A stretch of DNA of 64,000 bases from CAYNST01 sp964434105 (GCA_964434105.1 CAYSTJ010000016.1:19655-83654), one strand, 5' to 3'. Shown: positions 8,904 through 17,285, counted from the stretch's first letter. The notes: generated by a model not told the origin, from the letters alone. Numbers and translations: made by a program.

Positions 8904-10678
8904 CAATAGACGTCTCTCTGGTAGCGTTTGTTTTGGGACATATTGCGCAGGTACTGTTCGGCGCCGTCTGTGTCGGTACCGCTATGCGCTACAATCGCTT
9001 CAATCAGGGCCTGGTGCACATCTGGGGCCATGGCGCTTGCGTCCCCACAGACATAAACGTGTGCGCCATTTTCGATCCACTGCCATAGTTCGCGCCCGTT
9101 TTCGCGCAGACGGTGTTGTACATAAAGCTTTTCTTTGTTATCACGGGAAAAAGCGACATCCAGCCGGCTGAGTAAACCGCTTTTGCGCCAGTTCAACCAC
9201 TCGCTTTGATAGAGAAAGTCGCGTCGAAAATTCCGGTCACCGAAAAACAGCCAGTTAGCTCCGGGCTGTGCCAGCGCTTCCCGTTCCTGCATAAATGCGC
9301 GGAAGGGCGCCACGCCTGTGCCTGGGCCAATCATAATGATGGGCGTATCCGGGTCCTGTGGCAGACGAAAGTTTTTGTTGATATCAATGAAAACCGGCAG
9401 AGTCTGTTCCACGCTCACCCGATCGGCCAGCCATGACGACGCGACGCCCGCGCGGTCGCGACCGCGGTGATGGTAGCGTACCGCTGCCACGGTTACATGG
9501 ACTTCATCATCCACAGCGGTTTGACTCGAAGCAATAGAGTAAAGCCGGGGTGGCAGGTGGCGCAAATGGTTAACCAGTGTTTGAGCGTCGAGGCCTGCCA
9601 CGCGGTAGTCCTGCCATATATCCAGAACGTCGCGCCCGTATAACCATTTCATTAGTTCATGGCGGTTTTCGATCAGCCCGGCAAGCGTTTGGGATTCACT
9701 CGTCGTGGCCCATTGTTGTACGGTGGGAGGTGTCAGGCGCGTTATTTCCAGATGATGTTGCAAAGCCTCGCTCAGCGTTACCGACCGGTCTTTGACGGTG
9801 ACCAGTTCAGAGCCATCCAATGACGTCTGCTCCAGTAACTGATCGACCAGGACCGGATCATTCTGTGCGTAGACGCCCAGCGAGTCGCCAGGTGTATAGG
9901 TATACCCCGACTCCTCCAGTGAAAATTCCAAATGATATACCGCTTTGGTTGATCCCCGTGCGCTAAGACAGACCCGATCCAGCAGAGGAGCGTGGAAGGG
10001 ATGTTTTCGACTATACCCGCTATTTGTAACGGGTGCTGTCGATGGAGGTTGTAGTGCGGCTGTGGCAGGCGACTGGTCCGCCAGCTTTTGAATTAAACTG
10101 TCTATCCATTTCTCGGCAGACTCTTCGTAATCCAGATCGCAATCAACCCGGTCCAGCAGACGTTCCGCGCCGAGCCTGCTTAACTGTGCATCGAAGTCCG
10201 CGCCGGTTTTACAAAAATATTCGTAGCTGGAATCGCCCAGTGCGAGAACGGCGAATTTCAGCTGATCAAGCCTGGGAGCTTTTCGGCTGTGCAGAAATTC
10301 ATGCAGGCCGAGCGCACTGTCAGGCGGGTCGCCTTCGCCATGGGTAGAGGTAATAATGGCCACCTGCTGCTCTTTTTTCAGACGACGGACGGGGAAGTCA
10401 TTCATGTCCATGCATTCGACTTTAAGTCCACGTTCCCGTGCGCGTTCGGTAAGCAGGTGGGCCAGCGCTTCGGCATTGCCGGTCTGAGAGCCGAAGAGCA
10501 CGCTGAGAGTGCTTTCATTCTGTCCGGGGGTGGTTGGTGCAGGCTGGAGGGCCTCACGGAAGCCCGCGAGATAGCCCTGAACCCAGTCAATCTGCTGGGG
10601 GTTCAGGTCTCGCAAGAGATTTTGAAGTTGCTGGTGCTGTACGTCAGATAGCGGTGACGCTGGCGCTGTGATTGACAC
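8903..10678 (-). CDS. cysJ: Assimilatory sulfite reductase (NADPH) flavoprotein subunit
   Basis: 591 residues in the canonical order: N-terminal extension, flavodoxin FMN domain (about 60-200, SQTGNAEALA), FAD-binding domain with connecting insert (about 225-440, RLYSIASS) and NADPH domain (about 450-591, GPGTGVAPFRAFMQER; the C-terminal MSQNKRYQRDVY is typical of CysJ). It passes electrons from NADPH through FAD and FMN to CysI. The start is GTG at 10678, 61 bp below the sqr stop. A weak GGA precedes it. It is co-directional with sqr and overlaps cysI by one base. Confidence 0.95.
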   Translation of the reverse strand: MSITAPASPLSDVQHQQLQNLLRDLNPQQIDWVQGYLAGFREALQPAPTTPGQNESTLSVLFGSQTGNAEALAHLLTERARERGLKVECMDMNDFPVRRLKKEQQVAIITSTHGEGDPPDSALGLHEFLHSRKAPRLDQLKFAVLALGDSSYEYFCKTGADFDAQLSRLGAERLLDRVDCDLDYEESAEKWIDSLIQKLADQSPATAALQPPSTAPVTNSGYSRKHPFHAPLLDRVCLSARGSTKAVYHLEFSLEESGYTYTPGDSLGVYAQNDPVLVDQLLEQTSLDGSELVTVKDRSVTLSEALQHHLEITRLTPPTVQQWATTSESQTLAGLIENRHELMKWLYGRDVLDIWQDYRVAGLDAQTLVNHLRHLPPRLYSIASSQTAVDDEVHVTVAAVRYHHRGRDRAGVASSWLADRVSVEQTLPVFIDINKNFRLPQDPDTPIIMIGPGTGVAPFRAFMQEREALAQPGANWLFFGDRNFRRDFLYQSEWLNWRKSGLLSRLDVAFSRDNKEKLYVQHRLRENGRELWQWIENGAHVYVCGDASAMAPDVHQALIEAIVAHSGTDTDGAEQYLRNMSQNKRYQRDVY

Positions 10679-10739
10679 TTGATTCCGTAGCCTTCTATGC
10701 GGTAATTTTTAAGGGTTTAAGCCAATGTGCTCAATTTGT

Positions 10740-11981
10740 TCAGCGTTCCTGTGCGCGAAGCGGCTTATGGGCAATATCACCGTCCTTGCCCTTGAGCATG
10801 TATCGCCAGTAAAAGGGCGGCAGAAGATGCTTTTTCACTATCCAGTAAAACCGGGACTCCTTGAACGGATTCAACGGCAGGGTTGGTGTAACGACGGCAC
10901 CGTAAGTGAATTCCGCCAGAATCACTTTCCCATACGCGGTAACCAGGGGACAGGATGTGTAGCCGTCATATCTGGCATCCAGTGACCGACCATCCATGTG
11001 GTTCAAAAGGTTGCGGACCGCCACCGGCGCCTGCTTCCGCACAGCTGCCGCGGTTTTTGAGGTTGGTAGGGAACTGGCATCGCCCAGCGAAAAAATCTCC
11101 GGATAATCAGGGCTTTGCAGCGTGTGCTTGTCTACATTGACCCAACCGCCTTCGTTTGCGAGCGGGCTCTGCCGAATGAATTCCGGCGGTCCCTGTGGTG
11201 GCGTGACGTGAAGCAGGTCAAAAGACTCTTCAACTTCGCGAAGTTTGCCCTCACTGTCTTTAACCTCGAAAGTTGCAATACGTCGCTCGCCGTCGACCTT
11301 AATCAGATTCTGAGACAGATGGACTCCAATGCCGTAGTTTTCAGCGACACTGTTCAGATGTGGCACAAACTCAGGTACGCTGAACAAGGCGCCCATGCCA
11401 CTATGAAACTGCATCGAAATTTGACCAGTCCGTTTCCGTTTGCGCCATTGATCGGCAGCAAGATACGCAATTTTCTGCGGAGCACCGGCACATTTAATCG
11501 GGGTGGCCGGTTGCGTAAACAAAGCGCGCCCCCCTTTTAAATTATCAATGCAACGCCAGGTATAGGTGGCCAGAGCGGGGTCATAGTTGCTGCAAACTCC
11601 GTTGCGGCCGATGGTCTCGCTCAGTCCGGGTACCGCGCCCCAATTCAGCTGGATTCCTGCCGCTATGACCAGATACTCGTATTGGATCAAAGCGCCGCCG
11701 GCCAGACGCAACTGCTTTTTATCGGGCAGTAGTTCATTCACCGACTCCTGAATCCACGTCGCTCCGCGCGGTAGCGTTTTAGCGTGTGGTCGCGCTGTAT
11801 CTTTCAAATCATAGGTGCCGCCGCCTACCAGCGTGAGTGCCGGTTGGTAATAGTGCGTATCGGACGGTTCAATAATAGCCACATCCAGAGACCGACGTTT
11901 CCTCAGAAGAGAAGCGGCCATCGTCGTGCCAGCGGTACCCCCGCCAATAATGACTACCTGATGGGTGCGGGTTGTATTCAT
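10740..11981 (-). CDS. sqr: Sulfide:quinone oxidoreductase-like FAD flavoprotein
   Basis: 413 residues from the ATG at 11981, preceded by GAGG. The N-terminal dinucleotide-binding motif VVIIGGGTAGTTMAASL and the second FAD segment (FSLGDASSLPTSKTAAAVRKQ) place it in the FAD/NAD-linked disulfide reductase superfamily. The EPSDTHYYQPALTLVGGG stretch and overall size match sulfide:quinone oxidoreductases of the SQRDL-like (type II) group. Cysteines lie in NGVCSNYD, IKCAGAPQK and YTSCPLV. SQRs oxidise sulfide at the membrane and reduce quinone. The location directly before cysJI is unusual and suggests control of internally made sulfide. A related flavoprotein with another substrate remains possible. 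Confidence 0.8.
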   Translation of the reverse strand: MNTTRTHQVVIIGGGTAGTTMAASLLRKRRSLDVAIIEPSDTHYYQPALTLVGGGTYDLKDTARPHAKTLPRGATWIQESVNELLPDKKQLRLAGGALIQYEYLVIAAGIQLNWGAVPGLSETIGRNGVCSNYDPALATYTWRCIDNLKGGRALFTQPATPIKCAGAPQKIAYLAADQWRKRKRTGQISMQFHSGMGALFSVPEFVPHLNSVAENYGIGVHLSQNLIKVDGERRIATFEVKDSEGKLREVEESFDLLHVTPPQGPPEFIRQSPLANEGGWVNVDKHTLQSPDYPEIFSLGDASSLPTSKTAAAVRKQAPVAVRNLLNHMDGRSLDARYDGYTSCPLVTAYGKVILAEFTYGAVVTPTLPLNPFKESRFYWIVKKHLLPPFYWRYMLKGKDGDIAHKPLRAQER

Positions 11982-12024
11982 GCGTCGAACCTCATCTATA
12001 TTTGTGGGGAGAAGGGTACCAGTT

Positions 12025-12051
12025 TTAACAAGCATATTAAATGCATGTTAA
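12025..12051. promoter_or_regulatory. Palindromic operator candidate upstream of sqr
   Basis: TTAACAAGCAT, 5 bp, ATGCATGTTAA: 11-bp arms with one mismatch, 44 bp upstream of the sqr start and within an AT-rich promoter-like stretch. The size and symmetry fit a dimeric repressor such as an ArsR- or TetR-type sulfide sensor. No such regulator is encoded next to it, so the cognate protein is unknown. Confidence 0.5.
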
Positions 12052-12295
12052 ATAAGGAATTTTCATAAGCATAGATTGCACCGGCATAAGCACGGCTGGT
12101 TTCGCCTGAATTTTCGAATCAGAAAGGCTTTTTAACGCTATGTGCTGAAACTTTGGAAATATCCACCGGAACCACGCCGCCGAAATCAAACGGTTCGTAT
12201 TAGAAGATCTTTTTGTACGTGGCGACTCTACTATCGCGGCGGCGCCATCAACAGATTTCGACGGTTGCCTGATCGGCCCGGAGGACAAAAAAATT

Positions 12296-12315
12296 GTAAC
12301 TGGTTAGCTCGTGAA
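12296..12315 (+). repeat. R2 repeat, severed left end
   Basis: GTAACTGGTTAGCTCGTG resembles the left terminus of the R2 element at 41984 (GATAACTATTCCGCTCGTG). It stops where the transposon inverted repeat starts. The rest of the same R2 copy resumes beyond the other inverted repeat (17364-17552). Confidence 0.5.
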
Positions 12316-12349
12316 AGAGGTCCGGTCGGCAAAAGCATTGAATTTAGCC
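12316..12349 (+). repeat. Left terminal inverted repeat of the ars transposon relic
   Basis: Begins AGAGGTCCGG and ends TTGAATTTAGCC. It pairs with 17330-17363 at 29 of 34 positions. The 3' part of the tnpA remnant starts 15 bp inside it, the usual Tn3-family arrangement. Confidence 0.7.
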
Positions 12350-12363
12350 TTTACGGATTCACC

Positions 12364-13040
12364 TTATTGAAATTTATAGGGTTTAAGCAAGGGCTGGATA
12401 TGCGTGAGTACCATGGCGTGATCAGGCTTGTAGAAGTTGAGATCTTTAATGTTACGGATGCGCGGCATGAGCTTAATGCCAAGCAAATACGCCAGGCCAA
12501 AGACCGGGGTGGATTGCGCCTGGGTATCGCCATGAAGAGGTCCGACCGTTAAAACGGTAAAATTCAGCCACTCGATGCACAACCAATTGATATTCAGACA
12601 ATAAATTATCCTCATACAGATCCCATAACTTACCGTCTGCAGAGACACTATTCCCGGTGCCCCAACATTCGATGAGTCCGTACTTCTTGTAGGCATTGCT
12701 GACCATGGCAATGGCCTTATCGAGGCGCTCCTCCGTCGTTTTTTTGAGGCTGATCCAGGAGACCTGCTTGCGGGTGAGGGCATCCACCGATGCGGGCGGT
12801 CTCTGTCGGACCGACGTTGGTTCCGTAGCAAAAAACGGTCAGAACAAAGCGCAGAAAAGGATTGTCGATGCGTGACTCTGAGCCTGACAGCGGGCCGAAG
12901 TGGCGATGCAAGTTGAGCCACTTTTCCACCATTATAACCATATCGAGCAGATTAATCTTTTCCAGGCGCGCTTTCAGTGAGCCTGCGATGACGTCGACTT
13001 CGGGTGTTGGCGCGGGTAGCGGCATGTATGTACTGGTCAA
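12364..13040 (-). pseudogene. tnpA: Tn3-family transposase tnpA, 3' portion, frameshifted
   Basis: Three overlapping minus-strand frames together read as the catalytic region of a Tn3-family DDE transposase. 13040-12787 gives EKWLNLHRHFGPLSG and FCYGTNVGPTETAR. 12787-12473 gives TEERLDKAI and GNSVSADGKLWDLYEDNLL. 12364 onward gives GPLHGDTQAQSTPVFGLAYL and KLMPRIRNIKDLNFYKPD. At least two frameshifts break the frame and ~300 C-terminal codons are missing, so it is dead. The product would have cut transposon ends and formed cointegrates. It lies next to the left inverted repeat. Confidence 0.82.
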
Positions 13041-13098
13041 TGTTGCTCATGCCGGCTTTATTTGCGATTTGTCCTTTGGCGCAACGCTGACAGCTGCG

Positions 13099-13531
13099 TT
13101 ACGGGCTAAGTGTTCCAGGTATCTCACGCGCCGCGACATCGAAGGTGTAGACGCCGGCGAGGGGCTTGTGCCGCCCCGCGCCAGGCGCGTGGCCTTGTTC
13201 ACGAACAGTGCATCGGGAAAATCGGCGCTTTTTTCTTGCTGCCGACTTTCACCGGCCGCGCCTTCTTGTAGTCATTCAACGCCCGCCAGACGGTCTGGCC
13301 ATCCTCAAAGTGGATATCAGGCTCCTCGAACAGTGCATTGACAACCCCGACCACGGCTTCATGGTCCAGCCCGTAGCGCTTGCCCGTGAGCACCCAAATC
13401 GTCTCCACCAACACAATATCTGTCACCAGCACGGATTCGTGGCCGGTGATTAACGCCGCGGCCTTGCGCGCCTGGCTCTTGTCGTCCTGCAGCAAATATC
13501 GCAGCAGTACATTGGTATCGATGGCGATCAT
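13099..13531 (-). pseudogene. vapC: PIN-domain toxin VapC, inactivated by two frameshifts
   Basis: The first 95 codons from the ATG at 13531 are a normal PIN ribonuclease: MIAIDTNVLLRYLLQDD carries the first acidic residue and TDIVLVETIWVL the conserved Glu. After KVGSKKKA the frame breaks. ADFPDALFVNKA resumes in a second frame, and HKPLAGVYTFDVAAREIPG with its stop in a third. The complete family-length sequence (~143 codons) can be reconstructed, so the decay is recent. VapC toxins cleave tRNA or rRNA and are held by VapB. The start overlaps the preceding small frame by ATGA. It sits inside the disrupted tnpA. Confidence 0.8.
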
Positions 13532-13689
13532 GCGCCGCTACTGCTCTGCCGGGAGGTCTCTTCACTCACGTGTCGATCAGCGCTGACGCCTTGCAGAATG
13601 CCCTTTGCAGCGCCAGCAGTCTTCTTGATGACTTCAGTCACCTGTGCCGATTTAGTCGATTTTCCCGTGTGCATATTCTGGCCCATCAT
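13528..13689 (-). CDS. Short antitoxin-position protein (truncated VapB-like)
   Basis: 53 codons, ending in a TGA that overlaps the vapC ATG (ATGA), as in vapBC operons. The residues (VTEVIKKTAGAAKGILQGVSADRHVS) are hydrophilic and resemble the toxin-wrapping tail of antitoxins, but no DNA-binding N-terminus exists. The first codons lie in the first unit of the 23-bp tandem repeat. This suggests the original N-terminus was lost when the repeat arrived. Function is doubtful because its toxin is dead. Confidence 0.4.
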   Translation of the reverse strand: MMGQNMHTGKSTKSAQVTEVIKKTAGAAKGILQGVSADRHVSEETSRQSSSGA

Positions 13690-13803
13690 GAACACTCATT
13701 CTGGTTTATCGTGAACATCCGTTCTGGTTTATCGTGAACATCCGTTCTGGTTTATCGTGAACACTGATTCTGGTTTTAACTGAACACTTTTTCTGGGTTT
13801 CCA
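13689..13803 (+). repeat. Five tandem 23-bp units, IS21-like end repeats
   Basis: Units start at 13689, 13712, 13735, 13758 and 13781. Each starts TGAACA and contains TTCTGG; units 2 and 3 are identical, the rest drift. Two units in opposite orientation follow at about 13812-13852 (GTGTTCATCATCCAGAATC). Multiple terminal copies of such a motif are a known trait of IS21-family ends, so this may be the scar of one. Identification as IS21 is inference. Confidence 0.55.
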
Positions 13804-13888
13804 AAATCGGTGTTCATCATCCAGAATCACCGTTCACGATGTTCCAGAAACCTGCCTGACGTATTGATTTCACTGATCACTGGTACGC

Positions 13889-14008
13889 TTACGACTTTTT
13901 TAACGAGGAGAGTGTGCCGGTGGCAAGCAAGAGGTTATCATCCCCCAGTTCATCCTGGGTAATGTCTGATTTGATCTTTGGATAGGCGGTTTGATAGATG
14001 GCTGCCAT
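13889..14008 (-). pseudogene. tnpA: Tn3-family transposase tnpA, 5' end
   Basis: 39 codons from an ATG at 14008. MAAIYQTAYPKIKSDITQDEL resembles the N-terminal start of DUF4158-containing Tn3 transposases. It then drifts off and stops. It lies 18 bp beyond the arsJ stop, on the same strand as the 3' tnpA remnant at 12364-13040. The middle ~1.5 kb of the gene is missing and replaced by the vapBC relic and the tandem repeats. Confidence 0.5.
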
Positions 14009-14026
14009 TGGGGCTATGAAAATCCC

Positions 14027-15265
14027 TTAGTCCGTCCTGACCGGTTGATGTTGCCAAGGCAATCCCACAGATAGGCCCGCAGCGAGTGCCACAAAAACGG
14101 TTGAGACCCACAGGCACGCCGGCAAGCCGCAGGCTTGGTAAATCCAGCCGGACAAAAGGGTGCCGATCAATCGCCCCAGCGCATTGGACATGTAGTAAAA
14201 GCCGACATCCAGCGATACACCATCCTCTTTCGCGTAAGACACGATCAAGTAGCTGTGCAGGGACGAATTCACCGCAAAGAGCGCACCAAATACGAACAGC
14301 CCGCCGATCAGCATGACCTGCGGTGACAGGTAGGTCGCGTCAGTGCCTAAACCAAGTGCAATCGCAGCCGGGACGATCACCAGAGGCAGTGCCCAACCAA
14401 AGGCGGCCCCACCAGCTGGAGCGTTGCCTGAGCGGCTGCTGGTAATCAGCGGCGCAATTGATTGCACGAGGCCATAGCCGATGATCCAGAGCGCAAGCAA
14501 GCCGCCTACCATCCAAAAGTCCCAGCCAAACTGGCTGCTCAAAAACACCGGCAGCGCCACGACAAACCACACATCGCGGGCACCAAAGAGAAACAGCCGG
14601 GCGGCCGAGAGCACGTTGATTGCCCGGCTTTTGGAGAGTAAGTCCTTGAACTTCGGTTTGGCTTTGGCTTTACCCAGATCCTTGCTCAGTAGAAGGAGGC
14701 TCATAGCCCAGACGATGGCCAGTGCCACCGCCAAAGAAAGCACAGCCCCCCGAAAACCCAGGCCGGCCAGTAGCGCGCCGCCCAGGAAAAATCCCACGCC
14801 TTTCAAGGCATTCTTCGATCCCGTAAGGATCGCTATCCACTTATACAGCGTGCCTTGCTCGGTGCCCGGTACCAAAAGCTTGATGGAACTCTTGGCGCTC
14901 ATTTTATTGAGGTCTTTGGCAATGCCGGACAGCGCCTGCGCGACCATTACCCATATCACGGTCAGCCAGGGCGCCGGTACGACCAACATCATGAGCGCCA
15001 CGACCTGCAAGGCGAGCCCGATGTTCATCGTACGATTGAGCCCTATGCGCGCGCCGAGGTACCCGCCAATGAGATTAGTCACAACGCCAAAGAATTCGTA
15101 GAACAAAAACAAGGAAGCAATTTGCAGCGGTGTAAAACCCTGCGCGTGGAAGTGCAACACCACCAACATGCGCAGCGCGCCGTCCGTGAGGGTGAAGGCC
15201 CAGTAATTACCGGTGACGATCAAATACTGCCGGATCTGCGGGGATAACGCAGCCAAGGTGCCCAT
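14027..15265 (-). CDS. arsJ: Organoarsenical efflux MFS transporter ArsJ
   Basis: 412 residues from an ATG at 15265 with AAAGGA 10 bp upstream; a longer frame from 15352 would overlap the gapdh gene by 68 bp and lacks a ribosome site. About twelve membrane spans are visible. The N-terminus (QYLIVTGNYWAFTLTDGALRMLVVLHFH) and the LNKMSAKSSIKLLVPG loop are characteristic of ArsJ. In the known pathway the partner GAPDH makes unstable 1-arseno-3-phosphoglycerate from arsenate and glyceraldehyde 3-phosphate, and ArsJ exports it, giving arsenate resistance. It sits 19 bp after its GAPDH partner in the arsR-gapdh-arsJ operon. Confidence 0.92.
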   Translation of the reverse strand: MGTLAALSPQIRQYLIVTGNYWAFTLTDGALRMLVVLHFHAQGFTPLQIASLFLFYEFFGVVTNLIGGYLGARIGLNRTMNIGLALQVVALMMLVVPAPWLTVIWVMVAQALSGIAKDLNKMSAKSSIKLLVPGTEQGTLYKWIAILTGSKNALKGVGFFLGGALLAGLGFRGAVLSLAVALAIVWAMSLLLLSKDLGKAKAKPKFKDLLSKSRAINVLSAARLFLFGARDVWFVVALPVFLSSQFGWDFWMVGGLLALWIIGYGLVQSIAPLITSSRSGNAPAGGAAFGWALPLVIVPAAIALGLGTDATYLSPQVMLIGGLFVFGALFAVNSSLHSYLIVSYAKEDGVSLDVGFYYMSNALGRLIGTLLSGWIYQACGLPACLWVSTVFVALAAGLSVGLPWQHQPVRTD

Positions 15266-15284
15266 GCGCCGTCGTCCTTTTCTG

Positions 15285-16289
15285 TTACTGAGCCAGGCCC
15301 ACTTTTCGGGCCAGCTCCGCCGTACGGCAGGAGTAGCCCCATTCGTTGTCATACCAGGCGTAGATTTTCACCTGAGTGCCATTAATGACCATGGTGGATA
15401 GCGCGTCGATGATGGAGGAGCGTGGGTCGGTCTTGTAGTCGATGGACACCAGTGGCCGCTCTTCATACCCGAGAATGTCTTTCAGCTCGCCCTCAGCGGC
15501 GGCTTTGAGTAGCTGGTTGACTTCGGCAACGGTGGTGGCCTGTTCTACTTCGAACACACAGTCCGTCAGAGACGCATTGGCCAGCGGAACGCGCACGGCA
15601 TGGCCTTTCAACCGGCCCTTGAGCTCCGGAAAGATTTCAATAATCGCTGTGGCAGAACCCGTCGTGGTAGGAATCAGGCTTATGCCGCTCGCGCGGGCGC
15701 GGCGTAGATCCTGGTGCGGTTGATCCAGAATGCTTTGTGTGTTGGTTAAGTCGTGGATGGTGGTGATCGAGCCGTGGCGAATGCCGAGGTTATGGTGAAT
15801 GACCTTCACCACCGGTGCCAGGCAGTTGGAGGTACAGGAGGCGGCCGTGACAATGCGGTGTACGCTGGGATCGAACAGGTGATCATTTACGCCCATCACG
15901 ACGTTTAAAATACCGGGCTCTTTGACCGGCGCAGTGACCACCACGCGTTTAACGCCTTGGTCCAAATAAGCATTCAGCAACTTTGTTTTACGCATTTTGC
16001 CGCTCGCTTCGATCACGACATCGCAGTCGGACCAGTCGGTGTCTCCGATGGCCTTATTGGCGGTAACCGCAATGCGCTTTTCGTTAACGATAACCGCCTC
16101 GCCATCCGACATCGCATGTCGTTGCCAGCGACCATGCACCGAGTCGAAGTTCAGCAGATGCGCATACGTAGCCGCGTCAGCTGCGGGGTCGTTAATTCGA
16201 ACGATTTCCATCCCGTCCATTTCCCAGGCCGCACGCGTCGTAAGCCTTCCGATACGGCCAAAGCCGTTGATGCCGAGTTTTATGGTCAT
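15285..16289 (-). CDS. gapdh: ArsJ-associated glyceraldehyde-3-phosphate dehydrogenase
   Basis: 334 residues from an ATG at 16289, preceded by AAGGAG at 7 bp; an in-frame start at 16343 is not needed. The Rossmann motif GINGFGRIGR (6-15) and the active-site SCTSNC with Cys152 are intact, as is the C-terminal WYDNEWGYSCR. In ars operons this enzyme uses arsenate in place of phosphate to form 1-arseno-3-phosphoglycerate for export by ArsJ. Linkage to arsR and arsJ, not sequence, distinguishes it from the glycolytic enzyme, which is expected elsewhere in the genome. Confidence 0.93.
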   Translation of the reverse strand: MTIKLGINGFGRIGRLTTRAAWEMDGMEIVRINDPAADAATYAHLLNFDSVHGRWQRHAMSDGEAVIVNEKRIAVTANKAIGDTDWSDCDVVIEASGKMRKTKLLNAYLDQGVKRVVVTAPVKEPGILNVVMGVNDHLFDPSVHRIVTAASCTSNCLAPVVKVIHHNLGIRHGSITTIHDLTNTQSILDQPHQDLRRARASGISLIPTTTGSATAIIEIFPELKGRLKGHAVRVPLANASLTDCVFEVEQATTVAEVNQLLKAAAEGELKDILGYEERPLVSIDYKTDPRSSIIDALSTMVINGTQVKIYAWYDNEWGYSCRTAELARKVGLAQ

Positions 16290-16364
16290 GCACTGCTCCT
16301 TAATGGTTTGAAGTGTCGCAGGGTGGAATATGTTGTAAGCCATCCTCCCGAACTGGCACGGGGT

Positions 16365-16721
16365 CTAGCAACATGTGGCCGCCCGTGCGGGTCGATCACC
16401 CATGGACTGAAGACGCTGGGTCTGCTCACCCAGCCACTCCTGGTTAGCCTCACCAGTAGTGCGGAGAAGCTCTCGAACCCAAATGGGAAGCTCGGGGTGC
16501 AGGCGGTAGTAAACCCACTGGCCCTGACGACGATCGGCAAGCAGACCCGATGTGCGCAACAGCGCCAGGTGACGCGAGATCTTGGGTTGGCTTTCATTGA
16601 GGGCGCACGTCAGCTCGCACACGCACAGCTCTTGCTCGCGGTCGATCAGCAACAGGACCCGGGCCCGAGTGTCGTCAGCCAGGCATTTGAAAACTGTGGT
16701 GGGCGTTACAGTGCGTTCCAT
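16365..16721 (-). CDS. arsR: ArsR-family arsenic-responsive repressor
   Basis: 118 residues, a single winged helix-turn-helix (about 10-90, SQPKISRHLALLRTSGLL as the recognition region). The metalloid-binding site is the ELCVCELTC motif with Cys33, Cys35 and Cys39, as in the E. coli-type ArsR; a CC pair ends the protein. ArsR blocks its own operon until As(III) binds. AGAGGGGA precedes the start. It is the first gene of the operon; gapdh follows after 75 bp. The AT-rich stretch at ~16800-16860 upstream should hold promoter and operator, with an ATATATTCG-type half-site visible. Confidence 0.93.
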   Translation of the reverse strand: MERTVTPTTVFKCLADDTRARVLLLIDREQELCVCELTCALNESQPKISRHLALLRTSGLLADRRQGQWVYYRLHPELPIWVRELLRTTGEANQEWLGEQTQRLQSMGDRPARAATCC

Positions 16722-16829
16722 TAGCCGTCCCCTCTTGTTTTTTCGTGATCATCAAGCGGCACCGACCGAAAGGCCAGGCAGTACCCGATGTTGATGAGAT
16801 ATTGTTGTTTAGCTTATACGTTTTGGCGA

Positions 16830-17285
16830 ATATATGCAAAAACAGATATGCGCACGACCAAGCACAGGATCTGAGAAATAAACTCGCCGAAATGAACATC
16901 GCTGGCCTCAGAATTACATGACGCCAATACGCTATTGCAAACAGTGGTCAGCGAATTGACGCAAACCGATGCTAGGCTCAGAGGCGAGATGGACCGAAAA
17001 CCGGGGATGCCCGGAAGCTTCTGGGTGATTTTGAAAATGCCGTGACCCGAAGCGAGGAGTCCCAGGATAAATATGAGCAGCTAACTGAAAAACTCGCAGT
17101 ACTTAACGGTCGAAACGCTGGATTAGATAAAGAAGTGGCAGTGCTTTCGCGCTCATGGGAGATCATCCAAACCGATTTGCACGTCGCCCTAGAAAATTGC
17201 GGTTCTGGCCGACGAAAACAGGATGCTTTTTCAAGAAAAGGCATTAATCCCGGGCCAGTTTAAACAACGCCAGGAGTCACTTTAA
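16830..17285 (+). pseudogene. tnpT: Coiled-coil TnpT/KfrA-like gene, decayed 3' part
   Basis: No single frame is intact, but three consecutive plus-strand frames read as one alpha-helical protein: AHDQAQDLRNKLAEMN, then TRSEESQDKYEQLTEKLAVL and DKEVAVLSRSWEIIQTDL, then VLADENRMLFQEKALIPGQ to a TAA at 17283-17285. The last block resembles the C-terminus of the intact TnpT at 33883-34932 (LQDENRLLGQEKSVLEGRL), with the same distance to the stop. Intact TnpT is a DNA-binding partner of the tyrosine recombinase TnpS in cointegrate resolution. The stop lies 44 bp from the right inverted repeat of the ars transposon relic. Confidence 0.6.

Noticed and set aside
12146..12307. Open stretch reading NHAAEIKRFVLEDLFVRG on the plus strand
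   Set aside because: It looks protein-like but has no start codon, is bounded by a stop upstream and ends in R2; no family was recognised, so it is not listed as a gene.
13689..13803. Tandem 23-bp units as a CRISPR array
   Set aside because: The units are directly adjacent with no spacers and no cas genes are present.
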